64,000 bases of DNA. Origin: CAMDMI01 sp044379485 (GTDB taxonomy: Bacteria > Bacteroidota > Bacteroidia > Cytophagales > Flexibacteraceae). Made by a program: the position numbers and the translations under genes. The notes below the pieces were generated by a model. It saw nothing but the letters and a program-made list of their open reading frames with translations, did no database searches and had not been told where the DNA came from. Where the stretch lies: NCBI GenBank assembly GCA_044379485.1, contig JBIPOE010000001.1:62001-126000 (forward strand), read 5' to 3'. Shown here in pieces: positions 17,857 through 30,200 of this stretch (its first letter is position 1; the number at the start of each line of letters is the position of its first letter).

Positions 17857-19347
17857 ATGGAAAATCTGTTTCAATACGACTACGCCATCAGGGCACTTCA
17901 GGCATCGGCCCTGGTTGGGTTGATGTGTGGCATTTTAGGTTGTTTTATCTTTTTGCGGAATATGGCTTTGGTGGGTGATGCACTTTCCCACGCAATTTTG
18001 CCAGGAGTAGTGGTAGGATTTCTCATTGCTGGTCAGTCTGTTCTGGCATTTTTTACTGGTTCTGTGGTGGCTGGATTAATTGCTGCATTTCTCATTACCT
18101 ATATCCAAACCAATGTAAAATCGAAGGAAGATGCGGCCATTGGCGTCGTATTTAGTACCATGTTTTCATTGGGTGTCATTGGTATTTCCATTCTAACCCG
18201 TCAGGAAGGTGTGCACCTGGATTTGAAAGATTTCCTTTTTGGAAACGTATTGGCCATTACCCCTCAGGATCTATGGTTGACTTCTCTGGTTGCGCTTTTC
18301 GTAGTTTTTTCAAGTATTTCTTTGTATAGATATTTGTTCATCAGCACTTTTGATCCAACTTTGGCCAAGGCAATGGGTGTGAACACTAAGGTGATTCACT
18401 ATTTCTTAATGTTATTGTTAAGTTTTACGGTAGTGGCATGTATGCAATCGGTTGGTGTGATTCTGGTTGTGGGTATGCTGATTATGCCAGCTTCTACGGC
18501 TTATACTTTAACCAAACGACTACCAGTGATGTTGATGATATCAGCAGGAATTGGCGTAACCTGCACCATTTCAGGGTTTTTGATTGCCTTTTGGCTAGAC
18601 ATCACTCCGGGACCAGCCATGAATGTGGTTGGGGCTTTCATTTACCTTTCCGCCATTTTGTTTGCCCCATCTACTGGAAAATTAAGCCTCTGGTTGAACC
18701 GAAGGCGGGCCTCACAATCCATGAAAATGGACGATTTGCTCAAGGCCATGGTGAGCCAGGGCAGCCAGAAAGAGCCTGATTTATTATCGATTCAGCAAAA
18801 AATGGGCTGGTCCAATTCTGTTTGGAAAGCCACCTGGGAGGGCGCCTTGCAATTGGGTTGGATAGAAGAAAAATCAGGAAAATGGGCCCTAACCGGAGCA
18901 GGCCTGAAACGTGGTTTTGAACTGATGGGTGCCCACAGAACATGGGAACAGTTTATGGTGGAAACACTGGGTTATGACAAAAGCCAGGTGCACATGCAGG
19001 CAGAACAGCTTGAGCATTTTTTGACACCCCAATTGATTGATGAAATTCAGGTTGAAATGGGTAGGCCACTAAAAGATCCACATGGGGCTTATATTCCGCA
19101 GACTTCATCAAACAAAGAACTATTTCTGGGTTCGCTTGAAGTGGGCGATAAAGCATTGGTAGTGACTACCCAACCAGATGAACATGTAATGGCTTTGCTT
19201 TGGAAAGAAGGTTTAACTCCAAATTTTTCTATCACCGTATTGGAGAAAAAAGAAAGGAAAATGCTTGTGAAGGTGAATGGAAAAGAACAGGAAATCGTTT
19301 CTGAATTGCTGGATTCTATGCGGGTGCTGAAGATAGGGAAGGTTTAG
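17857..19347 (+). CDS. metal ABC permease fused to DtxR/MntR-like regulator
   Basis: This 496-residue chain starts 5 bases after the binding protein-ATPase gene. Residues 1 to about 278 are a ZnuB/MntB-type permease with multiple hydrophobic helices and the FLRNMALVGDALSHAILPG segment typical of the family. From about residue 289 the sequence becomes a DtxR-family metalloregulator. It has a winged-helix region (LLSIQQKMGWSNSVWKATWEGALQLGWI), a dimerisation and metal domain (AHRTWEQFMVETLG, QVHMQAEQLEHFL, GRPLKDPHG) and a C-terminal SH3/FeoA-like part. The regulator would be tethered to the inner membrane on the cytoplasmic side. It may repress the operon through the putative site at 16063, or sense metal to control transport directly. 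Which one cannot be told from sequence. Confidence 0.85.
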   Translation: MENLFQYDYAIRALQASALVGLMCGILGCFIFLRNMALVGDALSHAILPGVVVGFLIAGQSVLAFFTGSVVAGLIAAFLITYIQTNVKSKEDAAIGVVFSTMFSLGVIGISILTRQEGVHLDLKDFLFGNVLAITPQDLWLTSLVALFVVFSSISLYRYLFISTFDPTLAKAMGVNTKVIHYFLMLLLSFTVVACMQSVGVILVVGMLIMPASTAYTLTKRLPVMLMISAGIGVTCTISGFLIAFWLDITPGPAMNVVGAFIYLSAILFAPSTGKLSLWLNRRRASQSMKMDDLLKAMVSQGSQKEPDLLSIQQKMGWSNSVWKATWEGALQLGWIEEKSGKWALTGAGLKRGFELMGAHRTWEQFMVETLGYDKSQVHMQAEQLEHFLTPQLIDEIQVEMGRPLKDPHGAYIPQTSSNKELFLGSLEVGDKALVVTTQPDEHVMALLWKEGLTPNFSITVLEKKERKMLVKVNGKEQEIVSELLDSMRVLKIGKV

Positions 19348-19392
19348 GTGATTATCTGGTGTGCAAATGTTAGAGTTTCCAAAAGGAATTTA

Positions 19393-19506
19393 TTAAATAA
19401 AGTCTAAATGAAAATTGAACATACTTTTTCTTTTTAGCCTCATTCCGGTTTCTCCGTGGGAGAAATGAATTATGGCATGTTCAATCTTTTAATAGACTTA
19501 ATATAA
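19393..19506. repeat. 114-bp MITE-like inverted-repeat element, copy 1
   Basis: Terminal inverted repeats TTAAATAAAGTCTA and TAGACTTAATATAA bound a 114-bp unit. At its centre is a hairpin of TTTCTCC and GGAGAAA around GTG. An inverted copy of equal length lies at 40902-41015. By eye about ten positions differ, roughly 91 percent identity. It has no coding capacity. It sits between the metal transporter and the GH28 gene. Confidence 0.8.
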
Positions 19507-19646
19507 GATACTTTAGAGCCATTCCAGGCTTTGCACCAATCGCGATTAAGGGAAAAGCAAGTTGTTGGCCAATAGCCATTTTACTTTTGGCATCATTTCA
19601 TTATTAAAACTTTCTAAAGGAAGTCCTTATGGTTTATCCAGCTTTA

Positions 19647-21200
19647 TTATTTGTTCATGATCATCAAAGAACAATCTAACAAATCTAAATTTTCAAATGA
19701 AGAGTGCGAAGACTTAGCCAATGGTGCCCAATAATAGCCACCTTTTAGTCCCCTTCCCCAAAAAGCATGCATTTCTGTTTGTCTGGCTTTTTCATAAATG
19801 GGGTAAAAGAATTTTAATGTACCATTTGCAATTCGTTTTTTGACTTGCCATTCTTTTGGTGTTTCAGTTTCTTTTGGCCAGATGATGTTAAAATTTTCCA
19901 CAATCAAATTTTCCACATTTTCCACTACCATGGCCGCCCTTGCTCGTTTTGCATTCGGATTTTTAGGGGAAAACTGTGCACTTTTTATAGAATCTACACA
20001 GGGTACAGGATCCTCAATATATGGATATTCCAGTGTGATATCCCTTAAAGTCAGGTTCTGAATCATTTTTCCATCTTCGGCTGTTATCAAAATTCTACCT
20101 TCCGTGGTAGCTTTAAAATTGTTAACTACAATATTTTTCATTTGGGCTTGCCTGCCTTCGTTGCTATAATATTTATTGGTATTTTCAATTTCACCACCAT
20201 AGACTCCTCCATTTGTGGCAACCTTTTGTAATAGCGAAATATGAATGGGTCTATTGTATAAAAAAGGTGCTTTCGTATCACAAACAATGTTTGAAATCAA
20301 AACATCGGTGACATGACCGGCCCCTTCTGCATAAATACCAATTGCCCGGTTACTATTGGTTATAATACAATTTGAAAAAACAACCTGACTAATATCCCTG
20401 AAGGATTCATTTCCAATTTTTAGGGCAGCACAACTACATTCTATCACACAATTAGTTACCGTTACTCGTTTACATTCACGGCTATCACCCATAGTTTTCA
20501 GGCAGATGGCATCATCACAAGTTTTAATTATGCAATCGGAAATAACTACATCTGAACAACCTGAAATATCAATACCATCCCCATTTGGGGCAAAAAGGTT
20601 ATTTAAAATCTTAACACCTGTCACCCGGATTAAATCAGAATCATACAAATGGAGTGTCCAACCACCACCTGTTGTTAAAGTGATTTGGCTGATTTCAACA
20701 TTTTTGCAATTCCAGATTTCTGCCATCGGGCTTATTTTCTGATCTTTTGCCATTATCCATTGTGGATCATTTTTTTCATTTCTGGCTTGCCAAAATGCCG
20801 GGCCATTTCCATCAATTTTGCCCATACCACTTATCTTTATATTGTTTGCGTCCTTTGCAACCAAAAGATGATATGGTTGCCGGTCTTGATTATGCCCCCA
20901 TTTCAAAGGAGTGTAATCAGAAATCTTTTCGGAACCAAGGATAGTTGCTCCGGCCATCAGCTCAAAATGGACATTTGACTTTAAAAAAATGGTCCCACAT
21001 TTATATAAGCCAGGTTCTAGCAAAACCTTTCCTCCACCAGCCTCAAATGCCTTATCAATAGCAAGTTGGATAAATTGAGTTGAGATTGATTTGCCGTCTC
21101 CTTTTGCTCCGAATGCTTTTGGATAGAAAATTGAATTTGATTGAGAATAGACATTCTGAATCAGATAAAGACTTGTAAAAAAAATTGCCCACCATTTCAT
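19647..21200 (-). CDS. secreted GH28-like polygalacturonase / parallel beta-helix glycosidase
   Basis: Starting at the ATG at 21200 (MKWWAIFFTSLYLI, a signal peptide), this 517-residue protein opens with YPKAFGAKGDGKS, the usual beginning of GH28-type right-handed beta-helix enzymes. PNGDGIDISGC and TCDDAICLKT match the two conserved Asp-containing catalytic motifs. The third region reads AALKIGNES instead of the classic GHG, as in the more distant GH28-like branch, so activity on pectic galacturonan is probable but not certain. It has no T9SS domain. It begins 32 bases after the stop of the giant GH16 gene on the same strand, suggesting co-transcription and joint attack on plant or algal polysaccharide. 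Confidence 0.8.
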   Translation of the reverse strand: MKWWAIFFTSLYLIQNVYSQSNSIFYPKAFGAKGDGKSISTQFIQLAIDKAFEAGGGKVLLEPGLYKCGTIFLKSNVHFELMAGATILGSEKISDYTPLKWGHNQDRQPYHLLVAKDANNIKISGMGKIDGNGPAFWQARNEKNDPQWIMAKDQKISPMAEIWNCKNVEISQITLTTGGGWTLHLYDSDLIRVTGVKILNNLFAPNGDGIDISGCSDVVISDCIIKTCDDAICLKTMGDSRECKRVTVTNCVIECSCAALKIGNESFRDISQVVFSNCIITNSNRAIGIYAEGAGHVTDVLISNIVCDTKAPFLYNRPIHISLLQKVATNGGVYGGEIENTNKYYSNEGRQAQMKNIVVNNFKATTEGRILITAEDGKMIQNLTLRDITLEYPYIEDPVPCVDSIKSAQFSPKNPNAKRARAAMVVENVENLIVENFNIIWPKETETPKEWQVKKRIANGTLKFFYPIYEKARQTEMHAFWGRGLKGGYYWAPLAKSSHSSFENLDLLDCSLMIMNK

Positions 21201-21232
21201 GGAGGGCAATTTAGGTGCTGTTTATTTATGGA

Positions 21233-24200
21233 TTAGTATCCTACCACAATTTTTTGTCTGACAGTCCATCCATTGTTTTTAAGTTCAACCAGATAGACAC
21301 CATTTGGAACAGTACTCAAATCCAGAATCTGATCTTTTGCACTGATATTCTCAGCTATTGTTTTTCCTTCCACAGTCACAATATTGATTCCTGAGGTTTC
21401 TACGTTTTCATCCATGATTCTGAACTGTTTGCTTTCATTTTGAATCACAGATATAAATGGTTTTTCTTTGTCTGTTTTTCCAAGATTAACAGCTTTGATT
21501 GCCGAATTTAAAGTTTTCTCTCCTTCAGCTGAGGCTTCAATTTGATAGAAATACCGGGGAACTCCTGAATTGATTTTATCATCAATTAATTGAAAATCCG
21601 TTTTACAATCTTCTGATTGAACTTTTAATTCATGGGCCGACGAAAGGTTGCTTGAATTTAGCCCTTTCTTTATAACAAACTTTCCAGCTTTTAAACATTC
21701 AGCCATTTTCCAATCCAATTGGATTCCATTTCGCTTTCTGGTGGCATTGAATGATATAAAATCCAAAGGAAGTGGGGCTTCTCCACCAGCAAGACCAAAA
21801 TCACTAAAGCCTGTTAGTCCAAGTCTTCTAACAGAGCCATCCGATTGAATATTTGAACTTGTATTTTCCGGGTTACTAAATGAACCAAATCCAGCCCATT
21901 CATTTCCTCCTGTTGATCTTTTGAAAATGCTGTTTTGGAAATAGGATCCTGCAAATGATGGGAAAATCCAAACATCATAATTGGCGGAACCTGCATCAGG
22001 ATTTATGCTCCAATACCCCTCGGGCGCAAGCGAACTAAAGTAATTTAATCCATCCTGAAATGGAGTAACAGTAGAAACAACCGGGTGTACATTAGGATCG
22101 CTAGTCTGAAACCTGCTGGTTAGGTATTGAAGTCCCCCTGAAATAGAATTGAAGTTTATTAATACATTTTCCTGCTTATTGGCATCGCCAACCGGGAAGA
22201 AATAGGCATTACCTGTTTCAACTTTTCTTTTGAGTGGTCCATTTACCCAACTGGTTGGTGAGTAAGTTATGCTATTGGACAAATTAGATTCTACGGTTAC
22301 AGAATGGATTCCTACATCCAGGCGCCCGTTTGATAGAATCAAATTCCCATCTATGGATATAGGTGCAGTTACATTTGCATTACCTGCTGAATTTACTTCC
22401 AGGTTAAAGAATTTACCTTGGACATCTACAGGAATTGATCCGTTATTTAGTCTGATTCTACCTGCCCCGGTTCCTGTAAAACTTCCTGGGCCGGTTGTTA
22501 TCTTTTCTGAAATGGTAACAATTCTATTTGTGGTATTTACTGTCGAATTACTTGTTTGCAGCCATCTTTTTACTCCAATGTTGGAGGTAATGGATATCGG
22601 ACCAGTATTGGAAACATTTAAAACATCAAAATTGGTTACAGATGTTCCTCCAATAGTCTGTAATCCGAAAGAACCGGTTAGGTTCAATTTTGCCGAAGGA
22701 TCAATGTTCATGTTTGCTAGCCCATTGTTGGTCCAACTTACACCTTGTAAATTCAATTTAGTTCCTGCCGGCATATTGAAAGTACTTCCACTGCCAAAAG
22801 TAAGAGACCGTGAATATGTATTGGATCCGACCAAAGTTAAAGAATCGGTAATGTCAAGAATCTGATTTGCACCAATATTAATGGAGCCAGTATTTTTAAC
22901 TTTTTTGAGCGTTATTTTATTTGTCCCGATTGATGTGGCTACAATATCAGCATTGGCATCTACATTATCCAAAAATAATTCAGAGCCATTTTTTACATTA
23001 ATCAATGTATTAATATTTTCATCAACACCAGCAGAAATCTTCAAATCTTTTATTGTCACCTTTGGTATACCATCCAGCGTTATATACGCATTGTCGTCCA
23101 CCTCATTCATTAAATTTACAGAGTTTATTGTAGTTCTTGGTTTTATTATCAGTGTGGCATCTCCATATGTACAACCTGGTGTAAAAATCCTCGTGAAGGT
23201 TGCAGGCTTAATATACCTGTTATAAAAACTTGGATTAGAGGTATTCTCTGTCACCAAAAGTGTTACCTCAGTAGCATCTGTACCCTTGTAACTCAACCAT
23301 GCAGCTGCAGTTTCCAATGAGGTAAAAGTTGGCTTAGGCGTAGTTCCACCTACTGTAAAAACTGAGCCTACATATGGTGCATTTTCAATAATGTTAAATT
23401 CTGACTGGCTTCTTGATGATCCACCTTTCGCAGCAGTATTGCCAAGATTGTCTCCATTAGCCCCTTGATTTGACTGACCAATATTACTGAATGCCGCAAG
23501 AGGGGTAACATCAAGATCGTCTTGTGAAAACCATATAACGCCGCCGCCGCCTCCGCCACCTGCACCATGGTACCTATAGCGGGTTGGAAAGGCTGAAGAA
23601 TCACCTTGCTCACAAATCAATCTTAATGCATTTCCTCCATTTCCTCCATTGATTCGGCCATTTACATTATCAGTAAATGCTTGAAAATCAAGAATTATAG
23701 CACCTCCTGCACCTCCTCCACCTGCACCATCAGCATATGCATTTTCACCTTTTTCTCCATTGGCAAAAATTTCATAATTATTGGATGTTAAATTTTGCCC
23801 TTTTAAGAAAACTATTCCACCTCCAAAGCCGCCAGCACCACCAAATTGTTCACCTACAGTGGCATTAAGTGCATGACCTCCGCCACCGCCTCCACCAAGA
23901 AAGAAACGACATAAGTCAGGGGTGTAAAAATAAGAACTTGACCTGAGGACATTTTTGAATGTAGCAGGGACTGTTGGATTGGTACCTCCACCTAGGCCAC
24001 CTCTGAGTGCATCACGATCACAAGGTGTTATTGATGTGGAACAAGCCGAATTAGGAATAACAACATAACTGGAACTTCCACCTCTTCCACCATCTTGCCA
24101 ATTGGCACCGCCGCCGCCGCCGCCTTCAGGTTCGACACCTCCACCACCGCCAGTTCCATATCTTCCTTTACCCCTAAGGGCAGTTACCGGAATGTTGGCA

Positions 24201-27200
24201 ATGCTCTCACCTTTTTGTCCGGCCCGGCTAACATTTGAAAAGTTGAGGCCATATTCTGGAGTTCCGCAGCTTGGCATCATCGAAGGATCACCTTTATCAC
24301 CAATCATTCCACCTGCAAACCCCATTCCCGTCATGTGAATAGAGTCTAGCAAGGTTAGGTTTCCAGCTACTTCAAAAGCCAATATACCTCCCCGTTTTCC
24401 ATTCCATTGTTTTGCTGTTAAGCCCATAACTGCCAGTGCTTTTGCCTTATAGGCAGGTAGATTAAATGGGGCTTCAGTAGGATCAGGAAAGGTAATAATT
24501 GGGGGTTTTAAATACCCTGCTCCTGCGTTTAGTATTGCAACCTCTGATATTTGACCTAAGGCATCTGTATATGCCTGAAGACTTAACCCTGCACCTCCTT
24601 GAACAGGGGTAATTGAAAAACCGGTGGTAAGTACTGAATTTGGTAAATATCCCATACCTTTTCTTGTAAGGCGGATAGCTGAAACTGCAGTTGAGCTTTT
24701 TACATTATAATTTCCTGTGTATTGAGGGATTTTAACCAATTGAACTGCTCCCCAATTTGTATAGGATTTTTTTGTACATCGTTCAAATGTGATCTCATCC
24801 CCGGAAATTGCTTCTATTTTTAAAAATTCATGGTTACCCGCATTTCCCAAACCAGTTAGATAACCGTAGGTCACATCTGTGGGACTGGATGGAAGTGATA
24901 CACTTGCCCCTTTCATTTGAATCAACATAACCCTGTCATTAATGGCGAAGTCAGAAGCCTGACCACTCGCAAGTGTGCATTTCAAGGATCCAACAGGAAT
25001 ATTAACAGGTAAAATAACTTGTCCGTATTCATTGATTACTCCTGTGATTCCAAAAGGATCTGGTATTACATTTATATTTTTAGTATCTGTGATTAAACCA
25101 CATCCCCCCCCGTCAACAGTAATTGTTAAAGGAATTATTGGTGCAGAAATATTTGAAGCCTGATAGGTTGCAGTTCCTGGTGTTGTGCCAGAATTGTTAA
25201 AAAATACGCCTTCGGGCGCAGACCAAATCGCTGCAGTAGCCCCTCCACCGAATGAACCACCTAAGATTCCTGAAAATCCGCCTTGTACAATGTCAGCCAT
25301 AGCTGGACCAGCAGAAACTGTAGGAACAAAATCTATAAAGACAGGAACTGATACTGAAATATTGGTACAAACAGAAGAATAAACGATTCTTCTAAACCAG
25401 GTAGTTGTTGGTAAAATTCCTGGTAACAAAGTGTCTCCAGTCTCACCTGGAATAAGCGAAAAACCTGAGCTTGCACTAGTGGTTGACGATTCCCATGCAT
25501 AAGTAAATACCCCACTTGCCCCCGTTGGAATACCACCTTTGATTACAGGGGCTGCAGATCCAGTACACACTCTGACTGGTGTGACAAGCACGTTATTAGA
25601 AATTGCTGGAATTCGGGTAACAGCAATTGTATCAGAAAATGAAACCGGACAAACTCCAGAGGTTACCATTCTTCTATACCACCTGTTTGCAGGAGGAACA
25701 GGGGCTGTATAATTAGTGCTTATAACTCCAGCTGATGAAAACGGTCCCAAAGCAGAGCTAGCAAATTGCCATTGGTATGCGTAACTCGTTCCATTGCCGC
25801 CACTCGCTACAGACCCAATAAAAGTTGCAGGTGCTGTTCCTGCGCAAATGGTTTGGGAACTTTCTATATCGTTATTTGTAATGGGTTGATTGATAGTAAC
25901 TGCAAGTGTGGCACTTGCGGAACATACCCCAGAGGTTATAACTCTTCGGAACCAGGAGTTTTGAGTTAAAGGTCCAGATGTGTATCCAGGAGAATTTGTG
26001 GATGGAATTGCCGTAAAACCAGCACTTGAGCTAGTTGTGGATACTTCCCAGGAATAGGAATATATTCCGGTTCCTCCTGATAAAACATTCCCGAAAAATG
26101 GACTGGGAGTGGAACCGTTACAAATCGTTTGATTTGATCCAATTATGATATTGGTTATTTGAGGTACAACACTTATAAAAATAGTATCGGAATATGTTAC
26201 AGGGCATGGACCAGATATTACTCGTCTTCTAAACCATCTATTTGAGCCCAATGTTCCTGGCGAATAGTTGACTTGGTTATTTGTTCCTATGGCATTTGTA
26301 AATGCTCCTCCCAAAGTTATAGCAGACTCCCATAAATAAGAATATGTGCCTGATCCTCCTGTTGGAATCGATCCAATTAACGTAGCTGCTGAAATGTTTG
26401 AACAAACAATTTGGTTATCAGAAGCATCGTTGTTTGCAATTGGCTGCTGAACAGTAATTTGAATTGCTGCAGAAACATTGTCTGCACAGGGAGGAGAAGA
26501 AACAATTCTTCTAAACCAGGTTGTTTGGTTTAAAGGTCCAGGTGCATAGCCAGCAGCAGTTGCCAATGAAATAGGTGTAAAACCTGCACCAGCACTTGTT
26601 GTGGAAGATTCCCATTGGTAGGTGTAAGTACCAGATCCACCGCCACCATTTGGATTGCTACCTGTTAAGGTAGCAGGGCTTGATCCGCTACAAATGGTTT
26701 GGGCGGCCGAAATAGTATTGTTTCCTATAGTTGGATTGATAATTACGGCCACAACAGTAGAGATGCTATTTGCACAAGGACCAGAGGTAACTACCCTTTT
26801 AAACCATCGGTTGCCAGTTAAATTTCCAGAGGTATAATCCTGCACATTGCTTGAGCTAATTCCGGAAAAACCCGACAAAGCACTGTTACTTGAAACTTCC
26901 CATGAATAGGTGTAAACACCATTTCCATTGGTTGGCAAAGAACCTGTGAACGTGGCCGGTGCTGTTCCTGTACAAATGGTTTGCGTTGAAGGCGTAACCA
27001 CATTGTTTGCAATGGGCTGTTGAACCGTAATTTGAATTGCGTCTGAAATATTTGCAGCACAAGGAGCTGAAGAAACAACTCTTCGATACCAGGTTGTTGT
27101 TGTTAAAGCTGGCGGATTGTAGTTTGAGCCAGTTGCTGCAGGAACGATGGGTGCAAAACCACTTAAGGCATCAGTAGTTGAAGATTGCCAAACGTAGGTA

Positions 27201-30200
27201 TAAGATCCACTTCCATTACTTGGGCTGGTTCCGGTTAATCCGGATGGAGCCACGCCAGAGCATCTGATTTGAGCAGCAGAAACAATGTTATTGCCAATAT
27301 TGTTTTGGATGGTAATCTGAATTGCAGAAGAAACGTTATTGGCACAAGGTGGAGAAACCACAATTCTTCTAAACCAGGTTGTTTGAGTTAAGGGACCATG
27401 GCTATAATTCTGAACATCGCTGGATGGAATATCGGTAAATCCTGAACCAGAACCGATAGTTGAAATTTGCCAAATATAGGAATATGAACCGTTTCCTCCG
27501 GTTGGAACACTTCCTGTTAATGTAGAAGGTGTACTACCCGTACAAATAGTTTGAATTCCTGAAATTGTGTTATTCGCAATTACAGGATTTACTGTAACAG
27601 CAACTGTATCTGAAAAGAAAGCTGGACAAACCCCTGCTGTTACTCTTCTTCTAAACCATCTGCTTGTTGGCAAAGTGCCTGGTGAATAGTTGATTTGGTT
27701 GTTTGTTCCACTTGCAGTGGTATATGGCCCAGCCAAAGAAGTTGACGATTCCCAAGTATAGGAATAGCCTCCTGTCCCCCCAGTTGGTGTAGGGCCCGTT
27801 AAGGTTGCTGATGAAATATTTGAGCAAACCGTTTGGTTTCCAGTAATATCGTTGCTTAGAATAGGTAGGTTTATGGTAAACCCAATCACATTTGAAATGG
27901 AGGAGCAAGCACCTGATGTCACAACTCTTCTAAACCAGGAGTTTTGGCTTACCGTTGCGGTCGTTAGATTCTGAACATCGGAAGTTGGAATCGCTGCAAA
28001 TCCTGCACTTGAACTTGTTGTTGATACTTCCCAAGAATATGAGTATGCACCAGTTCCAAATGTTGGAAGAGTCCCTGAAATTAAAGGTGAATTACCTGAA
28101 CAGATAGTAGTAGTAACTGTAGAAATTGTATTGTTTGCAATGGCTTGTATAACAGTAATAGCAACAGTATCAGAGAAGGAAATACCGCAAGAACCCGAAA
28201 TGACTCTTCTTCTAAACCATCTATTTGCAGTTATGGTGCCAGGCGAATAATTGATTTGGTTGTTTGTTCCGCCAGCAGTGGTATATGGGCCAGCCAAAGT
28301 GGTTGCTGACTCCCATAGATATGCATAAACTCCTGTGCCTCCGGTTGGTGTTGAGCCCAATAATTGTGCAGCGGGTGTATTTGAACAAACTGTTTGAGGA
28401 GCTGAAATATCATTGTTTAAAACCGGTAAGTCAGCTGCAATTGCCAATACATTAGAAAAACTTCCTGCACAATTTCCAGAAGATACAGTTCTTCTAAACC
28501 ATGTTGGTGTTAAAACAGGATCAGCTGTAATAGATTGAGAAAAAGCTGTTTGGATAGACGTGAATCCTGAAGAACCGCTAACAATTGAAGATTCCCATTG
28601 ATAATTATATGTGCCATTTCCTCCGGTTGGAAGTGAACCATTTATTAAAGGTGTAGCACCAAAGCAACCTGGAGCAGTGGTGCTTATTGAATTGTTTGCT
28701 ATGGCTGTATTCAGTGTGATAACAACTGGAGCTGATGTTTTTACGCATCCATTTGAAGTAACAGTTACTGAATATGAGCCTGCTGTTGAAACACTTATTG
28801 AAGAAGTGAGCTGACCAGAACTCCAAACATTACCAGTCGGATAAGAAGAAGTTAATACCAACGAACTTGCCGGGCAAATGTATGTGGCTGGTGAGGTAAT
28901 AACTGGAACTGCAATATCCGGATTAACAGTAAGTATGGCAGGATTTGAGCTGTTTGTGTCTCCTGAAATAAACCATCTGGCTCTGAATTGATTACCATTG
29001 TTTCCAATGACTGTATTGAAGGTATAACCTGGATTGATTGCCCCTGAAATATCTGTCCAGGTTGTCCCATTGTCTGAACTCCTTTGCCATTGAACTGATG
29101 GACTTGGCGATGCAGTTGCTGCAGATACAAAAGTTACAGGTTGCCCTTCACAAATGCTTTGGCTTGTTGGTTGTGTAGTTATGTTTACAACACTGCTTGT
29201 GCTGGTAACAACAACTAATTCTGGTGGAAACGAACCTGATTCTTTAGAATTGATATCCACCCTACTAGCGGTAGAAACAGGGCTGGAAATCGAAAACTCT
29301 ACGGATGTTTTTCCAGCCGCAATGCTTGAGATGATGAAAGCAGATAAATCGAAATCATAATACTGTTTCGTTGTACCTGCAAAAGTTTGAGTTGCCAACA
29401 CAGTAGGAAGAATAAGGGGTTTCGTGTTCCACGTAATGGTACCTTCATTCCAAACATTTGAAGTGCTTACCTCTCTTACTTGTAATATCACAGAAGGGTT
29501 TGAATTGTCACTTAGTCCACCATAGAGCCTCAATCTAGATTCTAATGGTGCACCAATTACCGAACTAAGATTGAATCGAAGTAATGATTCCCTTGTAGTA
29601 TTTGGGTCTGCATTTACTTTAACAATCATTGTAGTTGCAGAACCGAAATTTGCATTTGCACTGCCTCCGGCATTGATGTAGGCGTCATGATTTGGGTTTA
29701 AAATTGTTGGTGACCCGCTTGCCAAATAGGCCACTAAACTTGGATTTGAACCAGGAATTGTAAAATTCTGAGCTTTGGTTCCGCCCTGGCTCCAGTATTT
29801 AAAATAATTGGAACTTTGTGGGGTAGGGAAGTCTAAAGTATGAACACTTCCTTCAATTAAAAAACTGCTGCTTGGTGTTGTTAAAACAGAGCCATCCAGA
29901 TTTATATTATATCCAGAAGGCGAAGTTGCCAAAGAAAGTGTTCTAAGTCTTGGTTGTATGTCCCTGAAAATAGTATCCCTTTCACCTTGTGGATCTCTTG
30001 CGATTAAAGTAAATCTATAAAAAACATTGTTATTCGCTTCAGCGGTGGTTGGAATCAAATAAGTTCCTGAAAAGCCACTTGGAAGATTTACGCTCGAAAC
30101 CTGGAGCCCATTTCTAAAATATTGGACACTCCACAATAAATCAGGACTTAAAAGTGAACCTGTTTCAGGGTCAGTACCAGAGCCGGAAAAAGAAATTGAT

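Noticed and set aside
24102..24338. Plus-strand frame with proline runs opposite the glycine-rich segment
   Set aside because: It is the antisense of GGX glycine codons (CCN proline) and shows no independent start, motif or spacing.
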